Assembly (NCBI RefSeq): GCF_001509475.1
Contig: NZ_LLZG01000231.1
Location: forward strand, 124,001 to 188,000
Source of the DNA: Streptomyces regalis
GTDB taxonomy: Bacteria > Actinomycetota > Actinomycetes > Streptomycetales > Streptomycetaceae
Reading direction: 5' to 3'
Length of the DNA: 64,000 nucleotides
The position numbers were made by a program, and so were the translations under genes. Shown piece by piece: positions 8,604-16,811 of this stretch. Position 1 is the stretch's first letter. Every line of letters begins with the position of its first letter. Under the pieces are notes generated by a model, which did not search any database, had not been told where the DNA came from, and saw nothing but the letters and a program-made list of their open reading frames with translations.

Positions 8604-9441
8604 CACTCGTATCCGTACTGCTCGAGGATGTCGCCGAACTGCTCATCGAAGCGGGCGATGTTCTTGTCGGTGAAGTGTTCGCGCCAGGAGCCCGACCGCC
8701 CCTTGAAGAAGCTCCACGAGTTCTCGTTGTAGATCCGGTCCGCGACGTCCTCAGGATCCTCCGGCGAGCCGATCTGGGCGAACAGCCGGGCCAGGCTCTC
8801 CACCTGCCTCTCCCGGGAGCCGCCACCCTTCGGCCCGATCAGGTCCTCGAAACGCACCTTGCAGACGTCAGGGTGCCGCAACGGCCACATCGACCGCTCG
8901 AACTGGTCGCGGCCCAGGAACGAGGGGTCCCGCAGGGCGTAGTCGATCTTCTCCTCCCACGTCGGCAGGGACTTGAGGATCTTGTGGAAGATATCGAACT
9001 CGTAGAAGTTCCCGTATCCGGCGGAGGTGCGCCCCTCCAGGAAGCCCAGCACAGTCCGCGCGGCGTGTCGGCGAACTTCGAGTACGAGATGTGCTCGTTG
9101 CTGATGACGCCCTCGGCGAAGTCGAAACGGGTCTGGCCGTAGCGGTTGACGACCCGCTGCCCCAGCCTGCGCTGCCAGTGCCAGCCGAGGGCCGCCCAGT
9201 CGTCCCGGGTCGCCTTGCGCAGCTGCTGCGGGGACAGCGCGAGCAGCTCCTCGTACTCGGCGAGGGACCGGGTGATCGCGGCGATGTCGAGCAACTGGGC
9301 ATCATCGAACTCGGGGATGTTGTCGGGGTCGGGACGGGGCACGCCTGCCATCTTGTAGCCGAGCTTGACCATCAGTCCCTGCATGAGATGAGTGCCGGCC
9401 TTCTGCAGGGATACCACCATGGTGCGGGGTGCCTGGGGCAT
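8603..9441 (-). pseudogene. sulfotransferase gene with one-base frameshift
   Basis: The N-terminal part begins MPQAPRTMVVSLQKAGTHLM, the PAPS 5'-phosphosulfate loop of bacterial sulfotransferases (SxPKxGT-like). The last stretch in this frame is ISNEHISYSKFADTPR. Homology continues in the next frame from VLGFLEGRTSAGYGNFYEF and includes HPDVCKVRFEDLIGPKGGGSRERQ (the 3'-phosphate/glycine-rich GxxGxxR-like region), ending ...QFGDILEQYGYE. The junction is near 9052-9065. The span is 839 nt, one base short of 840. It has a strong AAGAGGAGG SD and lies 16 bases after the carbamoyltransferase gene. If functional, it would use PAPS made by the CysC of the same operon to sulfate a hydroxyl or amine. 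A sequencing error remains possible. Confidence 0.8.
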
Positions 9442-9457
9442 GCCATTCCTCCTCTTC

Positions 9458-11173
9458 CTACTGCTCGTTGCCAAGCGCCCGGCGATACAGGACGCCCTCG
9501 GACCACACCATGTCGACCTGACCCCACTCGACCGCGGAGGCGACGTCGGGGAAGAAGCTGCGGCCGTTGTAGTTGGCGCTGGTGTTGCAGAGCACGGGGA
9601 CGCCGCTCCACTTCTGGTACTCGCGAAGGATCTGGTACAGCGTCGAGTCGTCCTCGGCGCTGACCGTCTGCAGCCGCGCGGTGCCATCAAGGTGCATGAT
9701 CGCGGGGACCCGGTCGACCCACTCGGGGCGCAGTCGGTGCTCGAAGAGCATGTACGGGTCGGGGGTGCCCGGGTCGAAGATCTCCGGGGCATGCTCGACC
9801 AGACAGATCGGCGCGACCGGGCGGAAGTGCTCGCGTTTCTTGGCGTCGTTGAGCCGGTCCTTCATTTTCGGGTCGGTGGCCGGCGCGATGATGCTGCGTC
9901 CGCCGAGGGCCCGGGGCCCGAGTTCGGCCGGGCCGTTGAGCACGACGACCGGCTCGCCGGTCCGGTGGATGATGCGGGCCAGTTCCTCCGGGCGGCACGG
10001 CACCACCGTCCAGCCCTGCGGCACATGCGGGGTCCGTACGAGGCCCGGCCCCTGGCGCACGCCCCACTCCAGAGGCCGAAGTCCCTTGCCGTCGGCGGCG
10101 CGTAGGCACGCCGTGCCGATCGCCGAGCCCGAGTCGTCGGGGAACGGTGGTACCCACATCGCCTTGATGATCGGTTGGGCGCGCAGCGCGCTGTTCCACT
10201 TGATGTTCAGGGCACAACCGCCCGCGAAGCACAGGTTCCAGGGCTCATCGCCCTTCCAGGCCCGGATTTTGGCCGCGACCCGCTCCAGAAGCAGGCCCTC
10301 GATGAAGGTGTGCACACTCGCGAGTACGTCCTCGTCACTGACCCCGAACTCCTTCACGCGCGCGGCGGCGTCGTCGAGGAAGGCATGGACGTATCCATGC
10401 GAGGGCTCGCCCGTGGACCCGCAGCCGATGATCTTCTCGCGGTACTCCCGCCCCCTCGGTGTGTCCGCCTCGAAGTGCTCGTGGAACAACTCCCTGAAGA
10501 CGGCCTCGATTTCGGGCCTGGGGGTCCCGAGGGCGATGTAGGCCATCATCTTTCCGGCCACCGCGAGGTCGTCCACGTTGGTGGACTTGTTCCTGCGCGC
10601 GTACGGGCCCCAGTGCTGCGAGGCCATGGGGTAGGTGTGCCCGATCAAGGCGAAGACCTCGCCGCCGGGCTCCACCCGGCCCTGCGCGTCCACGCAGTAC
10701 AGCCTCGGGAAGCAGCCGCCGTCCCAGACCATCACCATGGCAGGCTCGCCCCGGCGGGCGAACGGACTCGTGCAGTACGCGGCAGCCATATGGCTGGCCA
10801 CGTGCACATAGCTCTGGTACTCCAGGTTGCGCCCACCGATGGTCAGTCGCCCGGCGTGACCGGGCAGGGCCGGGTCGGGCACCTTGTCGGTCTCCCGGTA
10901 GGGCGCGACCAGGAGGTCCAACGGTGTGCCGGCGGACAGTGTCGAGACGTGGCCGTTGAGGGCACCGTCCCAGCCGTCGATCACCAACTGGCCGATGTTC
11001 CGCACGCCGTAGCCGTAGGTGTCGAGGATCTTGACGATGTCGTCGAGTTCGTCGACGTTGCTGTACCGACGGCCGCTGTCCAGTTTCTGCATCTCGACGT
11101 TGAACACCAGCTTGTCGCCCTCGAGCAGAGCGATACCGCCACTCTGAGTGAGCTTCAGTCCCGCCGTTATCAT
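9458..11173 (-). CDS. carbamoyltransferase (NodU/CmcH/TobZ family)
   Basis: The 571-residue protein begins MITAGLKLTQSGGIALLEG. It carries the Kae1-like N-terminal domain (the HxxH-type metal site in VHVASHMAAAYCTSPF) and the YrdC-like C-terminal part with GPAELGPRALGGRSIIAPATD, KKREHFRPVAPICLVEHAPE and LCNTSANYNGRSFFPDVASA, all diagnostic of antibiotic O-carbamoyltransferases. The family transfers a carbamoyl group from carbamoyl phosphate, via carbamoyl-AMP, to a hydroxyl of the acceptor. The ATG at 11173 has AAGGGTC upstream. The gene starts 29 bases after a small upstream gene and precedes the sulfotransferase, so the two tailoring enzymes are co-translated from one operon. Confidence 0.92.
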   Translation of the reverse strand: MITAGLKLTQSGGIALLEGDKLVFNVEMQKLDSGRRYSNVDELDDIVKILDTYGYGVRNIGQLVIDGWDGALNGHVSTLSAGTPLDLLVAPYRETDKVPDPALPGHAGRLTIGGRNLEYQSYVHVASHMAAAYCTSPFARRGEPAMVMVWDGGCFPRLYCVDAQGRVEPGGEVFALIGHTYPMASQHWGPYARRNKSTNVDDLAVAGKMMAYIALGTPRPEIEAVFRELFHEHFEADTPRGREYREKIIGCGSTGEPSHGYVHAFLDDAAARVKEFGVSDEDVLASVHTFIEGLLLERVAAKIRAWKGDEPWNLCFAGGCALNIKWNSALRAQPIIKAMWVPPFPDDSGSAIGTACLRAADGKGLRPLEWGVRQGPGLVRTPHVPQGWTVVPCRPEELARIIHRTGEPVVVLNGPAELGPRALGGRSIIAPATDPKMKDRLNDAKKREHFRPVAPICLVEHAPEIFDPGTPDPYMLFEHRLRPEWVDRVPAIMHLDGTARLQTVSAEDDSTLYQILREYQKWSGVPVLCNTSANYNGRSFFPDVASAVEWGQVDMVWSEGVLYRRALGNEQ

Positions 11174-11201
11174 CTCTGACCCTTCACATCTCAAGTCGAG
11201 T

Positions 11202-11495
11202 TCACGCCGACGTGGCCTTCCCGCGATCATGGGTGTGGCGTACCGCGCAGGTCGCGGCAACCACTGCGGACCGGGCCGATCCCAGCGCTTCGCGTGCGGT
11301 TTCCAGGCCCTCGTTTTCGGCCGACAAATGCGAGACGTCGACGGCGCAGTCGATCAGATGCAGCGCGACGCGCGTGATGTGGCCGACCTGAGGACTTTCC
11401 TTGCCCAGGATCTCGCGAGCCTGAGTCAACAATCCGAGCACTTCCTGCAGCGATGGCGGCGGACCGGCTCTCGTGTCACTCAATGCCGCACTCAT
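11202..11495 (-). CDS. small hypothetical protein, first gene of the carbamoyltransferase operon
   Basis: The 97-residue, mostly helical soluble protein (SLQEVLGLLTQAREILGKESP..., HITRVALHLIDCAVDVSHLSAENEG) starts at an ATG preceded by GGAAGG. I do not recognise the family. It lies 28 bases upstream of the carbamoyltransferase gene in the same direction, so it is probably the first operon gene, perhaps an accessory or regulatory protein. The upstream 150 bases are AT-richer than the surroundings and should hold the operon promoter. Confidence 0.6.
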   Translation of the reverse strand: MSAALSDTRAGPPPSLQEVLGLLTQAREILGKESPQVGHITRVALHLIDCAVDVSHLSAENEGLETAREALGSARSAVVAATCAVRHTHDRGKATSA

Positions 11496-11668
11496 AACCT
11501 TCCATCGCGAACGAATGAATTTCGTGTCATGAGTCGCTGCTCTACGCAGCCGATGATGTTGGCAAATTTGGACTCACTGCTGCGAATTGATACTGTCCCA
11601 CCCCCTATCGCGCATCAAGGTTTGAATGCATCATGATCTTGCACTGCCGAAACAAGAAACGGGGATGG

Positions 11669-12465
11669 ATGAGTATCAGCAACACAGAAGCGGACATAAG
11701 CGGCTGTAGCGCGGTTTGTGGACGTGGACTGGATCACTGTCGGGCGGCGCTGCGCACCGGGGAGGTCACGGGGAAGGTTCCTCAGTGCCTCATCAACCTC
11801 AGGCTCTTACACAGGCTGGAAGTCGATGCCCTGGAAGCGGCTGACACCGTGGACCGATACGTGCCCGTGCCACCGGCCGTAGCCGCGAGGAACCTGTCGC
11901 GCCCGATCGTGGAAGTTATCGAGGCGTAGCGGTCACGGCTCACTGCACTGACGGAATCGCTGTTCCCCCTGGAGGCCGTCTACCAGCATGAGCGGCGCGA
12001 ACGCGAGACCCATGTCCAGCAACGCACTGCAGTAAAGACACCGATGCCCTGAACGGCGCGCTGCCGACCGTATTTGATCTACAACAGGGTGTACGGCACC
12101 GTGGCCTGTTCAGTCACACCATGCGCTCGAAGCAGGAGGAGCTTCAACCACGCGCCCTCGCGATACGAGAACCCGGCCTGATCGCATACTTGGTAAACAC
12201 GTTCGAGGCGCTGTGGGAGCGAGCAGAACCACTTGCCGTCGACGCTCACCCCCATCGGACCGACAAACTTACGGACGCCGTCCAGCGGACCATCCTGGAG
12301 CTCATGGTGAGAGGGCAGACGGATTCGGCCATACCGAAGCGGGTCGGACTCAGCGTTCGGACGGTCAGCACTTACATCAAACGGGCGTCTGAGTTCTTCG
12401 ATTGCCGCAGTCGGGCCGAACTCGGCTATCGTTTGGCAAAGTCCGGCACACTTGACCTTGACTAA
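11669..12465 (+). pseudogene. decayed LuxR/TrmB-type HTH regulator
   Basis: Three pieces of one regulator are visible in different frames. First comes an N-terminal TrmB-like wHTH part (CRAALRTGEVTGKVPQCLINL through VPVPPAVAARNLSRPIVEVIEA), ending at an in-frame TAG near 11927. The same frame then continues past the stop with LTALTESLFPLEAVYQHERRERE. Next is a fragment GVYGTVACSVTP near 12090. Finally there is an intact C-terminal LuxR HTH (12121-12465) with VQRTILELMVRGQTDSAIPKRV and VRTVSTYIKRASEFFDCRSRAEL. Intact relatives are about 320 residues; the middle is largely deleted. It lies divergently upstream of the carbamoyltransferase operon and may once have controlled it. Confidence 0.7.
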
Positions 12466-12569
12466 ATCCCGTACCGCCCGCCGCTCGAACGATGGTCCGT
12501 CGTCGGAAGTTTTCGGTAGCGTGGACAATTCGTAATTCTGGGTTCCTTATCGTGGTAGGCGCTCGGGTC

Positions 12570-15005
12570 TCATCGCGGCTCGGGCTCGGTGAGGGTCTGC
12601 GCGCACCAGATCGTCTTGCCCTCGGTGGTGTGCCGGGTGCCCCAGCCCTGGGTGAGCTGGGCGACGAGCAGCAGGCCCCGGCCGCCCTCGTCGTAGGCGC
12701 GCGCCCGGCGCAGGTGCGGGGCGGTGCTGCTGGCGTCGGAGACCTCGCAGATCAGGGAGGTGTCGCGAATCAGCCGCAGCCTGATCGGGGGCTCCCCGTA
12801 TCTGATGGCGTTGGTGACCAGCTCGCTGACGACCAGTTCGGTGACGAACGAGGCCTCCTCCAGGCGCCAGGCGTCCAGCTGGTCGAGGGTGAACTTCCTG
12901 GCACGCGGCACCTGCTCGAAGTCGGGTTCTACGTCCCAGTCGGCGACGTGCTGGGGATCCAGCGCGTGGGTGCGAGCGAGCAGCAGCGCGGCGTCGTCGG
13001 TGCGGTGTTCGGGAAGCATGGCGTCCATCACCGTGTCGGAGAGGGCCTCCAGTGAGGTGGCCGAATGGTTCAGGACCCGCAGCAGTTCGGCGACCCCGTG
13101 GTCGACGTCGCGCTCGCGGTCTTCGATCAGTCCGTCGGTGTAGAGGGCGAGCAGGCTGCCCTCGGACAGGTCGAGCTCCGCCGCCTCGAAGGGCAGCCCA
13201 CCGATGCCGAGCGGCGGTCCCGGCTGCACGGATACCGGGGTCCTGGTTCCGTCCGGGGAGATGATCAGCGGCAGCGGATGGCCGGCGCTCGCCAGCGTGA
13301 AGCGGCGGGAGACCGGGTCGTAGACGGTGTACAGGCAGGTGGCCCCGAACTCGCCGGTGGGCTGGAAGCGGCTGGCCGGCTGGAGGTCGCTGGAAAGGTG
13401 GATGACCAGGTCGTCCAGGTGAGTCAGCAACTCGTCGGGCGGCAGGTCCACGTCGGCCAGGGTGCGGACCGCCGTGCGCAGCCGGCCCATGCTGGCCGAG
13501 GCGTGCAGGCCGTGGCCGACGACATCGCCGACGACCAGGGCGACCCGGGCGCCGGAGAGCGGGATGACGTCGAACCAGTCGCCACCCACTTCCGCGCCGG
13601 TCCCGGCGGGCAGGTAGCGGGAGGCCACCTCGAGCGCCTCAGGGCTGGTCAGCCGCTGCGGCAGGAGGCTGCGCTGCAGGGTCAGCGCCGTTGTGCGCTC
13701 GCGCGAGTACCGGCGGGCGTTGTCGATGGCGATGGCTGCCTTGGCGGTCAGCTCTTCGGCGAGGATCAGGTCGTCGGCGGTGAAGACCTCGGGCCGGTCG
13801 CAGCGGGAGAACGCGACGACGCCGAGCAGCGCGCCGCGTGCCCGGAGCGGCACGGTGATCCGGCAGGTCAGCCCCTCCTCGGCGATGGACTCGTCGATCA
13901 ACGGGTTGCCCGGTGGCCAGTGGGCCGGGTCGGCGGCGAGCCCGGGTCCGAAGGCCCATTCGCCGCCGTGACCGGGTTCGGCGGCGAGCTGAACCGTGGA
14001 CCGGCCGGTGGTCATGCAGCGGGCGGCGACCGAACCGGGAGCATGGCTGACCGGCATCGGGTGCCCGCGAGCCCGGTCGGTGTCATCCTGCGCGCTGTGC
14101 TGGGCGGCCCGGCTGAGCGCGATGGTCTCGACCGGAGCGAACGCGGGTGGCAAGGGCGGTTCCTCTCCGCGCAGCACCTCGTCGAAGAGATCTACGGTGA
14201 CGAGGTCGGCGAATCCCGGTACCGGGGTCCTGGCCAGTTCCCTGGCGGTGCCGATCACGTCGAGGGTCCGGCCGATGCCGCCGCCGGCCTCGTTCAGGAT
14301 GAGCAGGCGCTGCCGGGCCCAGTACTCGGCGCTCATGTCGAATCCCCAGTTGGCGACCGCACGGACCCTGCCCTCGGCATCCCGGACGGGCCACATGCTG
14401 GTGGCCCAGGCGTTGGCGTAGTCGCTGCCGAGCGGGCGGAAGACGGTGATGAGACGCGCGGGCTCGCCCGTCCTGGCGACCTCGGAGAGCTGGTTGGTGT
14501 ACGCCATGTCGTCCAGTTCGGGGAACAGCTCGCGGTACTTCTCACCGAGCACCTGCTCCTCCGAGTGCGCCATCACCCGGCACGCGGCGGCGTTGACCCA
14601 CAGGAACCGCAGCTCAGGGTCGTAGACGCCCAGAGCGAAGGGGCACTGCTCGAAGGCCCGGTCGGCGATCACCGGGCGGCGTCCCCAACGCTGGACGGTC
14701 ACCACGTGGCCCAGCGCCCGGCCGTCGGCGCCGGACAGTGGTTGAGCCGTCACCATGGCGTCCACCGTGGAACCGTTCCGATGGCGCAGGGGGATGGGCC
14801 CGGTGTGGTCCGGGGCGCTGCCGTAGCTCTCGGGGAAGCCTGGTGGTGGGGGACCGGCCAGCAGATCGGTCACGGGGCGCCCGACCGTGTCCTCCGCCGT
14901 CCAGCCCAGCAGCAGCCGTCCCCCTTCGCTCCAGCCGCTCACTACGCCGTCCGGGTCCACCACGACAGCGGCGGTGGGGGCATCGCGCTTACCGGCCATG
15001 TCCAC
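12570..15005 (-). CDS. PAS-GAF-SpoIIE(PP2C)-HATPase sensor phosphatase
   Basis: The 811-residue cytoplasmic regulator has two PAS domains (about 10-110 and 115-225), a linker/GAF domain (about 240-440; LTCRITVPLRARGALLGVVAFSR), a PP2C-type SpoIIE phosphatase (about 455-670; AEVGGDWFDVIPLSGARVALVVGDVVGHG, SAGHPLPLII, LYTDGLIEDR, RTDDAALLL) and a C-terminal RsbW-like ATPase (about 690-805; ELVVSELVTNAIRYGEPPI, DEGGRGLLLVAQL). Such Streptomyces proteins act in partner-switching pathways that control sigma factors through anti-anti-sigma proteins. I chose the GTG at 15005 because GGAGGTG lies six bases upstream; a TTG at 15041 and an ATG at 14999 are alternatives. All catalytic motifs appear intact. 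No sigma factor gene is adjacent. Confidence 0.88.
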   Translation of the reverse strand: MDMAGKRDAPTAAVVVDPDGVVSGWSEGGRLLLGWTAEDTVGRPVTDLLAGPPPPGFPESYGSAPDHTGPIPLRHRNGSTVDAMVTAQPLSGADGRALGHVVTVQRWGRRPVIADRAFEQCPFALGVYDPELRFLWVNAAACRVMAHSEEQVLGEKYRELFPELDDMAYTNQLSEVARTGEPARLITVFRPLGSDYANAWATSMWPVRDAEGRVRAVANWGFDMSAEYWARQRLLILNEAGGGIGRTLDVIGTARELARTPVPGFADLVTVDLFDEVLRGEEPPLPPAFAPVETIALSRAAQHSAQDDTDRARGHPMPVSHAPGSVAARCMTTGRSTVQLAAEPGHGGEWAFGPGLAADPAHWPPGNPLIDESIAEEGLTCRITVPLRARGALLGVVAFSRCDRPEVFTADDLILAEELTAKAAIAIDNARRYSRERTTALTLQRSLLPQRLTSPEALEVASRYLPAGTGAEVGGDWFDVIPLSGARVALVVGDVVGHGLHASASMGRLRTAVRTLADVDLPPDELLTHLDDLVIHLSSDLQPASRFQPTGEFGATCLYTVYDPVSRRFTLASAGHPLPLIISPDGTRTPVSVQPGPPLGIGGLPFEAAELDLSEGSLLALYTDGLIEDRERDVDHGVAELLRVLNHSATSLEALSDTVMDAMLPEHRTDDAALLLARTHALDPQHVADWDVEPDFEQVPRARKFTLDQLDAWRLEEASFVTELVVSELVTNAIRYGEPPIRLRLIRDTSLICEVSDASSTAPHLRRARAYDEGGRGLLLVAQLTQGWGTRHTTEGKTIWCAQTLTEPEPR

Positions 15006-15147
15006 GCGCGACACCTCCGTCCGGATGGATGTGCTCGTCAAGGCTGGTTCCCAGCAGCAGCTTCCAGGCTAGATCCGCTGCTGCTCCACGGCGCCCCGGC
15101 TGCAAAACGGCCCCGGACGAGGAGTCCGAGGCCGAGTAGAGCGCATC

Positions 15148-15166
15148 CCTGGGGGAGAACCCCAGG
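15148..15166 (-). terminator. hairpin terminator after the ricin-SGNH esterase gene
   Basis: A 7-bp stem CCTGGGG/CCCCAGG with loop GAGAA lies 36 bases beyond the esterase stop. A second hairpin (CGGAC/GTCCG core, 15108-15134) follows it. Neither has a U tract, as is common in streptomycetes. Confidence 0.55.
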
Positions 15167-15201
15167 TCAGCGGCGTAAGTGTTCCTGGGCGTTCGGTGTC
15201 G

Positions 15202-16776
15202 TCACCAGCCCATCGGCAGACCGGCGATGAACGAGGTGAGCCGGTCGGAGATGACTCGGTCGTCGTGGGCCGAGTAGTGCCAGGCGCAGCCGAGGAAGTC
15301 CAGCCCCGAGTCGTCGAGGAGCCAGTAGCGGACCCCGCTGTCGCCGGCGTCGTTGCGTGCCTTGACCACCTGCTGGACATGGCCGGCGTACTGGCCGGCG
15401 CCGACGGCCACGATGGTGGTTCCGGCCCCGTACCGCGTCCGCAGCTTCTGGACGAAGTCGCCGTAGGCGCTGCGGTAGGCGGCAGCGAGGCCGTCGGGCG
15501 TCCATGGCTCACCGGGGTTGACGGCGGTCGAGAAGTCGTTGGTGCCGAGGTTGACCACCACGAGCTGGGGGCGCCAGGTGCCCGGGTTCTGCCAGACGTC
15601 GCCGGGGACGTTCTGCAGGGCACGGTCGTAGTAGGTCCGGTAGGTGACGTCCGGGGAGCTTCCGTTGTAGTTGCGCACCATGCCGAGGCCCGAGTAGCCG
15701 TTGATCTGGTAGTCGGCGTTCAGTTGCCGGGCGGTGAGGGCGCCGTAGCTCACGTCGGTGTTGGTGGTCCGCTTGACCTGGTCCTGGGTGCAGTCGCGGG
15801 AGGTCGACAGGTTGCCGTAGCCGACCGTGAGGGAGTCCCCGATGAACTCGATCTGGCGGTTGCGGGCCGTCGGTTTGCTCAGTACGGCACCGCCGGGCGC
15901 GGCCACGAAGCCTCCGAACGTGCTGGTGTCCCCCGGGGTGTCGTTGCGCTTGACGAGCCGGACGGTGTGCTCGCGGTTCTGCAGGCCGTTGATCCAGTGC
16001 GTGGTGTTGCCGGGCGTGACGAGTGTGGCGACGGTGGTTCCGTCGACCTGGACGTCGTAGTCGGCGGCCGAGTCGCCCAGCACGATGCCGACGCCGGTGC
16101 CGCTGACGCGGCCCTCGAAGTACACGCCGGGCCAGCTGTACTGCACGGTGTTTCCGGCGTCCTTGACCCGCCCCGCGGTGTGCACCTGTGCCAGTACTCC
16201 CGTCGCGCGGACCAGTTGCCACTGCTGGTTGGCCCCGCCCCAGTCGGTGAACTGCACGACCTTGGCGCCGTCCGCGGTGGAGGCGTTCTGGACCTCGACG
16301 GCCTTGCCGCTGTTGCGGTTGATCAGCCGGACGTAACCGTCCGACGAATCGGCCAGCCGGAACTGCTGGTTGGTGCCGTTGGCATCGCCCCACTGCACGA
16401 TGTCCGCATGGTCGGCGGTGGAGTAGTTCAAGACGTCCAGCACCTTGCCCGAGTACTGGGCCTTGAGCCGGTAGTGGCCGCCGCCCGAGTCGACGAACTG
16501 GAAGCGCTGGTTGGCGCCGTCGTTGCGGGTCCACTGCGACAGCGCCGCCCCGTCGGCGGTGCTCGCACCGGACACGTCGAGCGCCTTGCCGCTGCCCCGG
16601 TTGACCAGCGTGTACCACGCGTTCGTATCGACGCCGGCCGCCTGCGCCGTCCCGGCAGTACCAAAAGCGGCCAGGAGCGCAGCCAGTAAGGCGGTCACCG
16701 CGGTCAACGCCGCCGTTCGCCTCCCGTGCCGCCACCACGACCCTCTCAGTGTCATATGCATGCCATCTCTTTTCAT
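15202..16776 (-). CDS. secreted ricin-lectin / SGNH (CE2-like) carbohydrate esterase
   Basis: The 524-residue product begins with a Sec signal peptide (RRTAALTAVTALLAALLAAFG, cleavage near AQA-AG, residue about 47). A ricin-type beta-trefoil follows (about 50-190, repeated QW motifs such as DGANQRF, ANQQWQL), then a jelly-roll carbohydrate esterase N-terminal domain (about 200-300), then an SGNH hydrolase domain with IEFIGDSLTVGYG (nucleophile Ser in GDS), VVVNLGTNDFST, and C-terminal HYSAHDD supplying the catalytic His. The layout is that of CE2-like acetyl esterases acting on plant or microbial polysaccharides outside the cell. It starts at 16776 with AAAGGGA upstream, directly downstream of the fucosidase gene, so the two are probably co-transcribed. 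Confidence 0.88.
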   Translation of the reverse strand: MKRDGMHMTLRGSWWRHGRRTAALTAVTALLAALLAAFGTAGTAQAAGVDTNAWYTLVNRGSGKALDVSGASTADGAALSQWTRNDGANQRFQFVDSGGGHYRLKAQYSGKVLDVLNYSTADHADIVQWGDANGTNQQFRLADSSDGYVRLINRNSGKAVEVQNASTADGAKVVQFTDWGGANQQWQLVRATGVLAQVHTAGRVKDAGNTVQYSWPGVYFEGRVSGTGVGIVLGDSAADYDVQVDGTTVATLVTPGNTTHWINGLQNREHTVRLVKRNDTPGDTSTFGGFVAAPGGAVLSKPTARNRQIEFIGDSLTVGYGNLSTSRDCTQDQVKRTTNTDVSYGALTARQLNADYQINGYSGLGMVRNYNGSSPDVTYRTYYDRALQNVPGDVWQNPGTWRPQLVVVNLGTNDFSTAVNPGEPWTPDGLAAAYRSAYGDFVQKLRTRYGAGTTIVAVGAGQYAGHVQQVVKARNDAGDSGVRYWLLDDSGLDFLGCAWHYSAHDDRVISDRLTSFIAGLPMGW

Positions 16777-16811
16777 TCGTGTCCCTTTCAGCGGCAGCGG
16801 GATCCGCCCGG

